Under the pieces are notes generated by a model. That model was not told the DNA's origin, searched no databases, and saw nothing but the letters and a program-made list of their open reading frames with translations. The position numbers were made by a program, and so were the translations under genes. Shown here in pieces: positions 23,201 through 40,900 of a DNA stretch of 64,000 nucleotides. Numbering within the stretch: the stretch's first letter is position 1; the number at the start of each line of letters is the position of its first letter. Where the stretch lies: NCBI GenBank assembly GCA_009103225.1, contig RHPI01002504.1, forward strand, positions 124,001-188,000, written 5' to 3'. The stretch is from Chlorokybus atmophyticus. Lineage: Eukaryota > Streptophyta > Chlorokybophyceae > Chlorokybales > Chlorokybaceae.

Positions 23201-24235
23201 CATGTCGCAGCCGTCTGCGCAATCACTGATAAGCAAGTGAACTTTGACATATTCATACACTACTTGCAACTTCCGGCTCACCTTGGAATGGGGTCATGAT
23301 GGGCAACAATATCCAGCACAGAATCAGTAATGGTGACTTTCTGCACTGTAACAGGAGGCTCAAATGGCTTGCCCGAGGTGGACGTGCTGGGAGCAAGAGC
23401 TGGCGCTGGAGGGTATCCCATGGAAGGCGTGGCCTCTGGCACACCAACCCAACTAAAGTTGCTTGCCTGACGTGCCACAACATGGGCCTCATTCAACTCG
23501 GCACCGAAAGTGAGACAGCCGCGCTGTAAAGAGGCGATAGGCAGCAGTTGCAGCTTGACATTCTGCGCTCGCACGCTGGTGAACTCCTCTCGACCAGGCC
23601 CGAGCGACGTCTCTCCAAGGTGGATGCTCCACGGGGTCAACCCTTTCACCGGCCCCAGTGACAGCTTTCGTGCCAAAGCATGTGTCACGCCTTGCTCAAG
23701 CCGTGGCAGCACTTGCGTCTCGACACATGCTATCGCACCTGCAAAGGACATGGATGGTTGATGCATTGTGATCACCCTATGTCAATGGCAAGCAGGGGCC
23801 AATTGAGTGTGCCATACCTCATACCTGATCGTATGGGGCCTATTAATAGAAGGAACCCAAAAGCCAATGCTGCCAATGCCGCAGTGGCCTTGGCTGGTCG
23901 GCGTACACGCGGTCTACCAAGTTGTTCTGTCACCAGTGCCAGCAAGCCCGCCACACGCAGCTGGACCTCCCTAACAGCCCATGCGAATGAATCCACAAAC
24001 CGCTGCCAGACGCCATCTTCCTTGTCTTCATGGTCGCTTGGAAGTGCTCGTTTTCTTATCGCACGGCAGCACGACGTGCGGGGCGGAAGCCATGCCAGCT
24101 GTTGTTGGCCACTGAAGGCTGTGGAGTTCCTGAGCGTAAGAGGACAACCCGCAAACTGGCTCCGGTGAAGGCGGGTGTGCAGGCATTTGGCATATACGGG
24201 TTGACGACGCAGCGCTGGTAAGGCGCCATGATAAG
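17217..24235 (-). CDS. TIC236: TIC236/TamB-like chloroplast inner-envelope translocation protein
   Basis: TIC236, the plant homologue of bacterial TamB, spans the plastid intermembrane space and links the TOC and TIC import complexes. Exons on the minus strand (exon 2 onward consistent in phase): ~24050-23825, 23738-23282, 23175-23001, 22953-22861, 22773-22669, 22579-22439, 22361-22299, 22205-21981, 21894-21811, 21737-21282, 21205-21115, 20995-20793, 20669-20588, 20513-20395, 20309-19461, 19391-19170 (end uncertain), 19089-18850, 18774-18595, 18512-18385, 18319-18193, 18116-17217. About 1,700 aa, shorter than the ~2,170 of Arabidopsis. One membrane segment (ALAALAFGFLLLIGPI) is near the N-terminus, followed by a long beta-rich repeat region with plant signatures such as WKMRLAVPEAEVAEMLPL, RDWEWGSH and LLGPKQDANFAVMDFP, and the DUF490 C-terminal domain ending VEYSAAPQSSS. 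The N-terminal frame is broken near 24055. Confidence 0.88.
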
Positions 24236-25167
24236 ACCATGTGCCTGATCAAAGGTACAGCTGAGGGTATACCAACGCCACATCAACCATGCGCAGGCTT
24301 GCAAATCACTGAACCATTGCGGGTTGGTTGGGTGACATGCGGAGTGCTACTAATCGCGCCAGTACAACACCTTACACGACTACAGTCATTGTCATGCGAC
24401 TGCCATAGGGCAACACAGATTCAAAAACGCTGTACACGCATGCCAATATGGCTTTTTACCACACAGAACACTTGGTGGCAGCCAGTGGCGGCTACCCACC
24501 GTCCTTATAGGCAATATCACTGTGCTGATATTCGCTACGTTATACATGTCCAGCAGTAACTAACCTGCAGCATAGCGGACATGAAGCTGCTTCCTCGCAG
24601 ACACAACATATGCAAGTGCAATGCAGGTTACATCGCACGGCAACAGGCAATGAGTGCAACTCGATGGCAAATGCACACTTGTCACTATCACGCATGGTAT
24701 TAAAAATCAATAAACTACGATAACCGTCGCCCAAAAGTACTCAAACTGCCACCCAAGTTGAGGTTTGCGCAAACATACGTGCAATTCTGGCCCCTCACCG
24801 CTGGAATGCAAAGCTCGAGCACTCCTGCGTGCTTGATCAGCCCGCAGAGCTAAGCCTACACCACCACCGCCGCCCCTGCCAGGTGGCTGCGGGCGGTGGA
24901 CAAAGACATGGTCCATCACCCCCACGGCATCGCTCCGCCCGCCGGCCCTCCGCCCAGCCTGCCTTGGCCTGGCCTGGCCTAACCTGCAAGTCGAAAGCCC
25001 ATTTTTTGAAATTTTTGTTTCGTTTTAGGGTTTCGAACACGCTTACAACAACGGCTGCTGTAACGCTGTTGTTTTTCGCTTGTACAGTGTGCAACAACGC
25101 TTAGCACTATATTGCCAACAACGCCGACACTTGGTGAGGCGGCGGCGGCGGCGGCGGCGGCGGCCAG
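24236..25167. promoter_or_regulatory. Divergent region between TIC236 and PWP1, with telo-box and GGC run
   Basis: The two genes diverge across about 0.9 kb. TAGGGTTT at 25026-25033 is a telo-box, 135 bases upstream of PWP1. A GGC microsatellite (25139-25163) sits just before the PWP1 start. An unresolved TIC236 leader exon may also lie here. No other gene is seen. Confidence 0.5.
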
Positions 25168-28102
25168 GTGGGCGGCATGGTCCGGGGGGTGATTTCTGCG
25201 GTGGGATGGGTCCCAAGAGGTGCGGCGAAGGCCGTTCCTGAGGTGGTCGAGCCCACAGCGGAGGAGCTTGAGGAGCTGAGGCTTGCCGCCGCGCAGCAGG
25301 AGGCGGCTGGGCCGTCCGGCAGCGACGAGGAGGAGGACGAGGAGGATGTGGAGGAAGAAAGGGGTGAGGAGCTGGAGGACGCTGAAAGGTGCAGCTTCTA
25401 AGCTTAGGCTTGTCAACTACATCCTTTTCTTCGTCGCATGCAGGGAGTCAACCCGCGATTTACTTTGGGAGTCATGGCCTTGTGCATGATGGATTAGCTA
25501 GTACAGTTTGCAGTCATTTTGTGAATGCTTCAGCTGCTCATCAATTGTGTGCTTGGTAACTGCTTGCATGCACACATTGTTGCATGCGGGACATTGTCGT
25601 TCAGCTAGTGGTGTGGTTGTGTTGTGCATGTTTACGTGACCGTATTCTTGCAAGGCTTGCTCACGCACGGTGCTTTACAATAACCCTGCCGCAGGATCAG
25701 TCTTGTGTTTAGCATCACACAGTTCATGATGCTAGATCAAATGCTATTAGGTCAGCAGGCCAGGCGTTGAACTGGACCGTCCTCAGCATAGCACGTTGTT
25801 GTTAACATATGTGTAGTCAGTGTCATTGTCATACTGACATGCCGAGTGCTTTGAAACATGCTGAAGCATGTGAGAACTACAATGTCAGCAGGACAACATA
25901 TGCACAGCTGAGCAAGAATTGCATGTTATGGTTATCCAAGCACTTGCCTCACATCCCAGACAAGGAGGGGTTGCATGCCGCCGTTGTGCATGGCTGTGAG
26001 CAGCCTGATTGTGGTCCATGAAAGCAAGTCAAACCCGCGGGGGTTGTGCATGGCTTTGAGCAGCCTGATTGTGGTCCATAAAAACAAGTCAAATCTGCGG
26101 GGGTCATCGATGGCTGTTGACTGATTAAGATCAATCTGGTCAACAGTGACGAGGATGAGGAGGCTCATGCTAGGCGTGTCGCGGAGTCGTTGCGGGCTTC
26201 TAAGCGGGAGAAACCACCAGAGGAAATGCTTATAGATGAGTTGGCGGAGCTGGACATGGACAATTACGACAATGATGATGACAAACGTGAGCAGCTCATG
26301 CATATCTATGAAGCGGGTCTGATACTGCGAACCTGTGACTTAGTACTCGGTGGCTTTGGTAGAGATAGCAGGCACTAAGTGCTGGTTCGCTGAATTTCCT
26401 GTTGTGATGCGTGCAGCTGTACAGTTATTTCATGCTAGAAGGCCTGGTGACGCTTACTACGCTAGTAACGATGATGATCCATACATAACACTAAAAGAGG
26501 TATACATGATGTTGCTCACATGGGATGCTTGTTAGCACTTGTCAAGTGCCGGTGCATTGCTGTGAACTCTGTGTGGTCATCATCCTGAACTCTGTGTGGT
26601 CATCAGGATGATGACGAGTCTGAACTGGAGGACTTTGTCATCACGGACAGTGACCTCCTACTGCTGTCCTTGCGCTCAGAGGACGAGTACAACTTGTTAG
26701 AGGTAAGATGTCCAGCACTCAGCAAAGTTGCATGCAGCCTTGTGTTCAATATCAGCACTTCAGGTCTGGCTGCGTGAAGACCCGCATGTGACTGGTGATG
26801 AAGGCGGTGAGGGCAATATGTATGTACATCATGACGTCATGTTGTCGGCGTTTCCCTTGTGCATGACGTGGATGGACTGCAATCCAAACGGCGACAAGGC
26901 TCCAGGTTAGCTTCGTGGCACTGCATCACCAGCAGCCACGTTGTTGCATTACCTCTTGAAGTGATCACGAGTTAATCAAAACATGCACCAACCCAGTTTG
27001 TTACAGGAAACTTTGCTGCGGTGGGCACAATGGACCCTGGCATTGAAATATGGGACCTGGACAAGGTATATTACACTTGATGCTTGTGCAGACATGTGCA
27101 CATAGTGCCGTAGTCTGACGTACGTGTTGAAACAGCTTGATGAGGTTGAGCCTGCGGCTGGGTTGGGTGGTGAGTTGAACAAGCCAACAGCCAAGCCCAG
27201 CAAAAAACCAAAGAAGAAGAAGCTGCGCCCAGGAAGCCACAAGGACGCTGTGCTTGCGCTTGCGTGGAATGCAGAATACCGCAATGTGCTTGCAAGCTCA
27301 TCTGCAGATGGCACTGCCAAGGTAGAATTTCCGTTCGGTTTGTTTGCCAACAAATTTGAACCGGTGTGAGCAATGTTTAACAGCTTGTTCGCAGGTGTGG
27401 GACATCACCACTCAGCAGTGCGAGCATACTCTCAAGCATCACACAGATAAGGTCCAAGCAGTAGCGTGGAACCCTCAGGCGCACAGTGTGTTGCTCACAG
27501 GCTCATTTGACAAGACTGCAGCTGTGGTGAGTGTACTGTACTTCACGCATAGCATTGACAACAATGGCACCCTTGCTAGTATGTTGGTGTTACCCGCACA
27601 AGTGACACTGCTTGTATGTGAACAGGTGGACGTGCGCGTGCCCGATCATCCGCCGCTGACATGGCAGGTGTCAGCGGATGTGGAGTGCGTCGCGTGGGAC
27701 CCGCACAATCCGCAGTACTTCCTTGTGAGCACCGAGGACGGTCTCGTGGTTTGCTACGACGTGAGGCATGGGAAAAAGGGTGCCGACACACCCGCAGCAT
27801 TCACCCTGGCTGCGCACAACAAACCCACATGTGCGATGAGCTACAACCCTGCCGCGCCTAGTTTGCTGGCGACCGCTTCAACAGACAAGACGGTCAAGCT
27901 TTGGAGCCTGGATGAGAACAAGCCGTCCTGCCTCGCGTCGCAAGACTTGGGATTGGGTGGCATCTTCTCAATCAGTTGGTGTCGGGATGAGCCTTTCTTG
28001 CTGGCTGCTGGAGGTTCCAAGGGCAAGATGGCTGTTTGGGACACGTTGACGACTGGCGTTGTTGCCAAGAAGTATGCACAGCATGTAAGGAAACAGAGCT
28101 AA
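25168..28102 (+). CDS. PWP1: PWP1 family WD40 protein of ribosome biogenesis
   Basis: Nine exons: 25168-25388, 26147-26286, 26417-26499, 26607-26702, 26764-26905, 27007-27065, 27136-27321, 27395-27526, 27626-28102; 511 aa, in phase. PWP1 (periodic tryptophan protein) is a nucleolar factor for pre-rRNA processing and rDNA chromatin. The N-terminus has VISAVGWVPRGAAKAVPE, the family start, then an acidic tract. Next come LDMDNYDNDDD, YYASNDDDPYI, EDEYNLLEVWL, YVHHDVML.AFPLCMTWMD and GTMDPGIEIWDLD. WD40 blades follow, with SHKDAVLALAWN, SADGTAKVWDI, HHTDKVQAVAWNP, SADVECVAWDPHNP, and ASTDKTVKLWSLD. A later Met (MVRG, 25177) is an alternative start. The frame ends just past CAT|GTAAGG, so a further small exon is possible. 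Part of the gene is copied at 31402-32442. Confidence 0.95.
25748..26788 (+). repeat. 1,041-bp duplication, copy 1 (inside PWP1)
   Basis: Identical, as far as I can read, to 31402-32442 with a constant offset of 5,654. It covers the end of PWP1 intron 1, exons 2-4 and the first part of exon 5. This copy is in coding context, so it is the native one. Confidence 0.9.
25984..26103. repeat. ~60-bp tandem repeat in PWP1 intron 1
   Basis: The unit starting GTTGTGCATGGCT and ending CGCGGGGG occurs twice, then a partial third copy (TCATCGATGGCTGTTGACTG) runs toward the acceptor of exon 2. Confidence 0.85.
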
Positions 28103-29236
28103 GCATTCAATGGTCTGCAGCACGTGCAGTTACGCATCATGTGTGCAACCGAGTCATGTGCCTTTCGCCTGACTTGCAGTGTTGAGCACCAGCAAAACTA
28201 TCGGAAGCAGTGTGCATGCATGCCTGCATCAGCGAGCAACTGCATGCCCATGCCCATGTGCATGGAGAGATGTCTCTGCTCTGCCACAGGATTAACTTAG
28301 ATTTTGATTGCTGCAAGTACCATTAAAACAGCTTGAGGGCTGGCCCAACGTGCTTGCAGTCTAGTTAACAACCATTATGCAGTATGAGCCTTGTGTATGC
28401 GCCTGTTGTTGCGCCACGAATGGGAACACTCATGGCAGTGCTTGCAAAGCATGCAGCAAACTCTGGAAGGTGGCTGTTAAATATATATAACTAGTACACG
28501 CGACAGAGGTGAGTGTGGTTGTGGTTAAGTGTCCATGCATGTGTCGTGCATGTTGCATACACCACGTGCATATTCTGTACACTGTCCTTCCCATTTGCAA
28601 AGTGTATAGCATCACAACAAAGAACAAAGCAGTCATGCTAGGTTACAAGTTGAAGCAACACGCCAAAGTCACAAGCAATAGCAAACGGGCTGGCCCAAGC
28701 CCCTAACATAGCAAAGAACTTCATCACCATTTGTAGGAGAGCTTGCTCGCCGCAAACACCCCACACTAAACCCTTGTGCCCACCCTGAGGAGGTGATGGA
28801 CCCGCCTTTCAGTGCAGCAGAGTGCCTGCAGCTGCTGTTGAGAACGCTGCTGCTGCCAACAATCTTGCGACTCCGCAGCACTGTACCACTACATCTACCA
28901 GTGACAATAACCGACCACATCCACCTGTGCGCAGATACAGCGACCAGAGCTTATGGGAGTAAGTCACCACTGTGAAGATAGCAACGGTGAGTGGCCCACG
29001 CATTACTGTGCGTGAAGCAGCACTGAGTCAAGCCCTGTGACACTGGCTACATTGTAACCGCGTCCGCATATTGCCTCCTATACACCCTGTACTGGAGATG
29101 TGTTGCAGCACATTCGTAGGCATGCTATGCTACCTAGGCTGGAGAGTACATGGCAGTATGTACAGCTTATGGATTAGCAATATGTACATTGGCACGTGGA
29201 CCAGGTAGAAGGGCTCTATGCTGTCGCAGCACCCAG
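28103..29236. other. Convergent intergenic region, no gene seen
   Basis: Between the 3' ends of PWP1 and the RFTS-like gene. No coding or RNA signal recognised. Confidence 0.5.
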
Positions 29237-35169
<5,933 letters not shown>

Positions 35170-35487
35170 GGCATCCGCCTCCTCCTCCTTCTCCTGCTCC
35201 TGCTCCTCCTACTCCGCCTCCACGTCCGCCTCCGCCGGTAGCACGAGCCAGTGCCACATTCAATGGCGCCAAGGCCTGTCGCCTGTCAGGCGATCCCGTC
35301 AGACTGGCTACTGGCGTAACTATCCTGTTACGTAAGTGAATATGGCTTGAACCCGCCAGAAGCGTGTCTGGCGTAATCGGTGAATGTTATCAAAGCGTCT
35401 CACGTGACTTGGTTGGCAGTGTTGACACGTGGCGGCAACAGGGATGGCATTCATCGCCGCCGCCACCTCCTCCTCTACCTCCGGCGA
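35170..35487. promoter_or_regulatory. Shared divergent upstream region
   Basis: 318 bases between the start codons of the RFTS-like gene (-) and the 380-aa gene (+). It contains TCCTCC and CTCCTG runs near the left edge and a CGCCGCCACC stretch near the right. No telo-box was seen. Confidence 0.5.
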
Positions 35488-37518
35488 ATGGAGGCGGCGG
35501 GCATGAGCTGGAGGGAGGAGTGGCGCAGCAGGCGTGCGACGTGTCAAGTGGATGACAGACTGGCTCGGGCGCACAGCTATACGCCTAGCAGGTGTGATGT
35601 CAACAAGTTGCGGTGTGATGAATATGCCAGATGAGTATCAGATGACTGATTTGATTTCAACTGATGCGTTTTATTTGTGTTTTGTTCAGAGACTTGTCAC
35701 CCTTGCGGGGCGATATCAATGCCTGGCGAACTTTACGCATTGCTAGCAGCCTAGGCAGAGGTGGAGCTTTGGGCCACAGCAAAGCGAGCAAGCTGATCGA
35801 AAGTCAACAACCAACAGGGAAATTGGCCACAGGTGTACTTTATGTTGAAACAGCACTCTTGTTACATACGCAAGGTGAGTCTTGTCTGAAATACGTGCAT
35901 CGCCTCACTAGTGGTGATTCATGCAGAGAAGCGAGCATCACTGCTGCAAACATCAAGCATACAAGAGCAGGAGGCGGCTGTGGAGCGTCTCAGAAGACGG
36001 GTAGAGCGCCTGAAAGGTGGGTGTGCACGTGTATTTGTGTTGTATGTGCATGTGCACTGTGTGTGCGTGTATGTGTGCGTGTGCGCGTATGTACATGCGG
36101 GTGTCTGCGGGTGTGAGTGCATGTGTGGTGCACGCATGCGCATCCACCACACATGCAGTCAGACATGCACTCTGTGTAGAAAATATGCAATGCTGTGCAT
36201 GTGACTCACCATTGCACGGCCTATGTGACATATACAAGCACCAGCACAATCAATCATGCTGTGCTTATATTTGTGAGGGAGGCATTGTCTTAATCAGCTG
36301 CACATAACATGTTTGGCCATAGGTGTCACAGGACAACAGAACAACGCCACAACGCAGCATGTGAGGCCAGTATCCGCTCCAAGCGCAATAACCACACCAC
36401 TAAGTGACCGAGTATCGCAAGCCTCGGAGCAGACAATGGTCTTTCCGCCAGAATATCGAGATCAAAGGTGACAAGCGCAGCGTTAGCACTCATGCACTGA
36501 GCCCATGCATTTAACTGCAAAGGGGTCTGTATACCAATACGGTCCCTTTCTGCAGCAGAACTGCCATGGGTAATAGCCCCAGCACCGTCGTTACTGGGGG
36601 CAGCTCCAGGAGGCGGCTGTCTATTGTTGAAGAGGATAAAGCGAGGGTGTCGGAAACAAATGATGTCTCCAACTCTAAAGATCAAAGCCAAGTGACAAGT
36701 ACAGTGGACTCAGCTGCGCTCGCAACCGCATTGCAAGAGCTCCACAAGTTCACGCAAGCCATCAAACAGGTGCACTGCCTTGCTTCCACAGCATTCGTAC
36801 TTTGTTATGGCAGCCACCTGAGCCCAAATGCATTCCTGCAAGGGTATATGTGCAAATGCGCATGTGTAGCAACAGTGTGGGTTTTGGAAGCTGGTACATT
36901 GTGACTAAGAGTTGCATCTGTTGGCAGGCGAGTGTGGCACATGCAGAACTGACAGGTGCTTGCGAATCGGTTGCGGTGGCCTTCACTCGGTTGGCTTCGG
37001 TAAGAAGGTCTTATGGTGCAAGCAGGCCAGTCCCTGATCGACAGCTGAACGCACACACTCGCCAAGTTGGAAGTACTTACCAATGTTACAGTTCAACACT
37101 GCTGTAGAGACTAAAGAACTTCCTGCACATGTTGCAGGAGCTGAAGTCCCAGAAAAGACCATTGTTGAAAGAGGCCACGCAGGCGAGGTGGCAGTCCACA
37201 GTGTCTGCGATCACAGGTAACATGCGCCCGCTTTGTTGCTTGTTCAGCATTGCTGCACTGTTGCAACGGGATTTACTCCGACTCGTTGCAGCAATGACAA
37301 CCTACAACCTGGACCCTTTAAGTGCAGCGCGTAGGTCGTCACCAGCAACGGAAGTGCAGCAACCAATCAAGTTGGATGAAGAGCTGTTGACCAGAAGCGC
37401 ACCAGCAAGGTCTTTCAGCAAGTCTGCTTCCAGGAGAGAGCTGATATCCGATGGGACCTTACAGAAGCACATTGAGAGATACAGATCATCCATAACCAGC
37501 AGAGGGCTGGCCTTCTGA
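35488..37518 (+). CDS. Unrecognised 380-aa protein, eight exons
   Basis: Exons 35488-35591, 35690-35874, 35927-36016, 36323-36467, 36559-36769, 36928-36999, 37108-37216, 37292-37518. All eight agree in phase and have good GT-AG borders, so the gene is very probably real. I do not recognise the family. Visible parts: MEAAGMSWREEW start; a conserved-looking SRDLSPLRGDINAWRTLR and GRGGALGHSKASKLIES block; a coiled-coil segment (SIQEQEAAVERLRRRVERL); a Ser/Thr/Gln-rich linker; an RRRLS phosphosite-like motif; helices (LATALQELHKFTQAIKQ, FLHMLQELKSQKRPLLKEA); and a basic tail ending SSITSRGLAF. An internal MGNSPS could suggest N-myristoylation, but the exon model makes it internal. There is no membrane segment or signal peptide. 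It is divergent from the RFTS-like gene and convergent with METTL14. Confidence 0.65.
36183..36250 (+). repeat. Dispersed ~65-bp repeat, copy 2
   Basis: Matches the reverse complement of 16980-17045; lies in intron 3 of the 380-aa gene. Confidence 0.7.
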
Positions 37519-37955
37519 CAGCAAACGGACCATCACGCTGTATCTTGTGTAGCCATAGTCTTGTATGAAGCTGTACAGTAGTATTGACAACCGCGCTCAA
37601 GGTTTCATCATGCCAGCCTTCGCATTGTGGCTCGGCGCAGCAGGACTGGCCCCTGACTGCATTGGACCCCTGGTTGCTGGGGGAGATTTTGGCCGAAGCG
37701 CCTCAATCTCAGGCGTTGTGCCAACAAGGTGCAAGTCCTTCCCTTGGAAGCACGCTGCATATGCCTATAGAAAGAGGGTATCAAATATATGACACGACTG
37801 ATAGAAGAGGTTCATGCACTGTTGTCACGCACCAATTACACAACAGCAACTTAAACATGAACATGCGCAACAATAGCTGTATGGCTCACATATCCTTGCA
37901 GGAATGTACTGGTAGTTACAGAGGTGATGCATTGTACATCATGCATGGGCACGAC
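37519..37955. other. Convergent intergenic region, no gene seen
   Basis: Short spacer between the stop codons of the 380-aa gene and METTL14; no feature recognised. Confidence 0.5.
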
Positions 37956-40900
37956 CTAAACACGTGCATAGCACACAATGTCATCGATGCACACCTCAGG
38001 GTTAAAACTTGAAGAAGTAAGGCTCTTGCCAAGCGTAATCCAACCCTGTCGGATGTTGTGGTCCTCACCAAACAGCTCAAGCCGCCTTCGCCCTTGTACA
38101 AAGTGCTCAATGATAGAGTAAAGCTCATCTGGTTTTGCCGTGCTACCTGAAAGGACATCAATGAGGACTGCCAAGGACAGTATGAAACTAATCACAGCTG
38201 TTCTTTCAAAGCACACAGCATACCGTATGGAGGTTCTTTGGATATCATTATGTCAGTGTCTATGTTGGCATGAATTAGGTGACCATCTGTAGAGCGCCGC
38301 ACTGTGCCCTTTATACCCATTAAGCAGTGCTCCTTTGTGTGCTGAAGAATGGTTGTTTCATCGTGTATCAGTGTATCACTCATGCGTTCCCTGTCATTAA
38401 CAGAACTGGAAGTCAGATGCTAATTGCGACATAAGCCTGGCTGGCAAAGCCTCTGAGTACAATGCATCTAGACCACATCAGCAGCTCTGACCTGTTGGTT
38501 TTGACCCAGCATATGTCTTCACAACGGCGATATCCCCACTTCCTGAGGCAGTTGCGACCTTTGTCAAGACCCTCTCCATCCCCGACCCACAAGAACAGAA
38601 ATGATGGCGTGTCTGCAATGGCCTCTATGCGCAGCGCTGCAATCTCCTCCCATGTCCATGTCTCTAGCTTCTCGCTGATGCCTGCATGCAACACAAGGTA
38701 AGACTTCACCAGCTTGGCTAGCCTTTGGGCTGAGAAGTGGTTGAAGTTGGATGTCTTCTCACCAGGCGCCCTGCGCGCATATTCCTCCATTGGTGGATCT
38801 ATCAGGACCACATCAAACTTGACTCCACCGAACAAAGCCGGACTGAGCTCGACTTCCTGCCCATCAACTAGTCAATACCAACCCCCATCACTTGTCATTG
38901 TCTATGGGAAGCTGACTCATGCCAAGCATACAATCCTCTTTGTTGACGTATTGAAGGTGCAAAGACAACAATGTCACCTTCAAGTCCAACTGCTTGTACA
39001 TGGCAGGGGTTGAGCGCTCAGCAATGAGAGCATCTTTCCTTGATATCAACTCCTTCAGCTTGGGATACTCCTCAAAGCGATCAACCACATCCACATCCCG
39101 GATGAAGTTCTGAACAGAAACAAGCATCAGCTAAAATGTTTGTATAGCTCATGCACATGGGAAGGTGGCTACCCAACCTGTGGTCTTTGGCCAGTATCCA
39201 CAAAATGTTGCGAGTAATCGTTCTGTTCACCGCGGCTTTGGCCCCTGCCAATGCCTGCGGCTGCAGCTGTAAGCAACACTAACTACATCCTTTGGGCTTG
39301 AATTGGTAACAGAATGTGCACTCACCTGGGGGCATGCCGGGTCTGCCAGGCCCATGCATGAATGGATCCATACCCATGCCCATTCCTGGGCCCATCCCAG
39401 GTGGGTGCATCATTCCCGGGACTATCCCTGGACCAAAACCTGGTTCCATGCCATGGCCGGGACCCATCATGCCAGGACCTGGCATCATTGGGCCTCCCCA
39501 AGGGCCGTCGAACGGCATTGGAAACATCATGTTGGGTCCTGGCATGAATCCTGCAGCAAAAGCAGCTCAACCGGTCATATTAAAAGCAGGCTTATGCCAC
39601 GAACAAGCTGCAAGAGACTTGGTTAGCCATGTACCTCTTCCTCGCCCTCCTTGTCCCATGCCTCTTCCCATAGCACCATTCGGCATGCCTGCATGCAGCC
39701 TTTTGTTATTGACTGAGCAGGGCTGTGTACAAAGGTGAAAACGACAAGATTCACATCACGCAGGCTTCAACTTGCCACTGTGCTTGGTGGGTGCCAAAAC
39801 ACACCTGCTTCCATTGGATGAAAGCCGCGACCTCTCCCTCTGCCCCTCCCTCGCCCAGGTCCTGAAAACTCTGGCCGAAAGCCTGGTGGCGCCATATCCA
39901 TAGGGCCGTGAAAGCCCTCATAACCTTCCGGACCAAAATCTTGTCCAAATGTAGGTGGACTCCTGCCTGCAGTCAGCGACGCATAACTCGACAACGCTCC
40001 GACCCGCATACACCCGTCTCGCAGAGTGATAGCTTTGCGCTTAGAGCAGCAATTGCTTAACATAAACACTGCATCCACTCACCAGAGCCTGGTCTGCCAC
40101 GTCCCCTGGCACGAAGCCGTTCCTACGAACCGGAAAGGCAACTGTCACACACGGAAAACCACGACAAACAGGAGCAGGTGGTGGCTTACTTGCTCGGCCC
40201 AATCTGCATCACCATCGCCTTCTGCAAGTGGTTCAGGCCGTCGCAAGTCCATGCGAGGACGTTCTTGGCGATACACGTCTGGCTCTGCATCTCCCCTTCG
40301 CTCCACCCTGTCAATGAAGTCTCTGTCGTGACGCCGGGCGTCTCGAGGAGGGGTATGGCCCCAGCTTTCCTCACGATCCCGCACATCGTCCTGAGGACTA
40401 TCCACCGTACATCAGTTCCGCTACAGAGTTAGAACCAAGTTTCTTGCTGCGCGCATGTGTGGTCTCACCCGCGTCCATGTTTTGGGCGCCCTTCACGCAT
40501 ATTCACATCTCTGTTATCCCTGTTGGTATATACATGGGAGTTACACACCATTGTGCAATTTCACTTAGCTACCAAATGTGCAGTACAGCAGGCTGCAGTG
40601 CAGTTGGCAACTTGCCTTCGATCCCTTTCCACAACTCCAGCGCGAACCCGCTCGCCTGGTCGTTCTTTCTCTGCAGCCCGGTCTCTGCTTCGGCCTCTAT
40701 CTCGCTCTCTATCCCTATCCCTATCCCAATCCCTATCCCTATCCCTACCCCTGTCCCTATCCCGATCAGTATCCCTATCCCTATCCCTATCCCTGTTCCT
40801 GTCCCCATCCCTATCCCTATCCCGGTCCTGATACCGAACAGACTCACGTTCCCTTCCCCGCTCCCAACCTGTTAATTTGTCTGGCTGCGCCTCTTTGACT

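Noticed and set aside
36566-36904. Possible N-myristoylated protein starting MGNSPS
   Set aside because: The exon model continues in phase from an upstream exon through this Met, so it is internal to the 380-aa protein.
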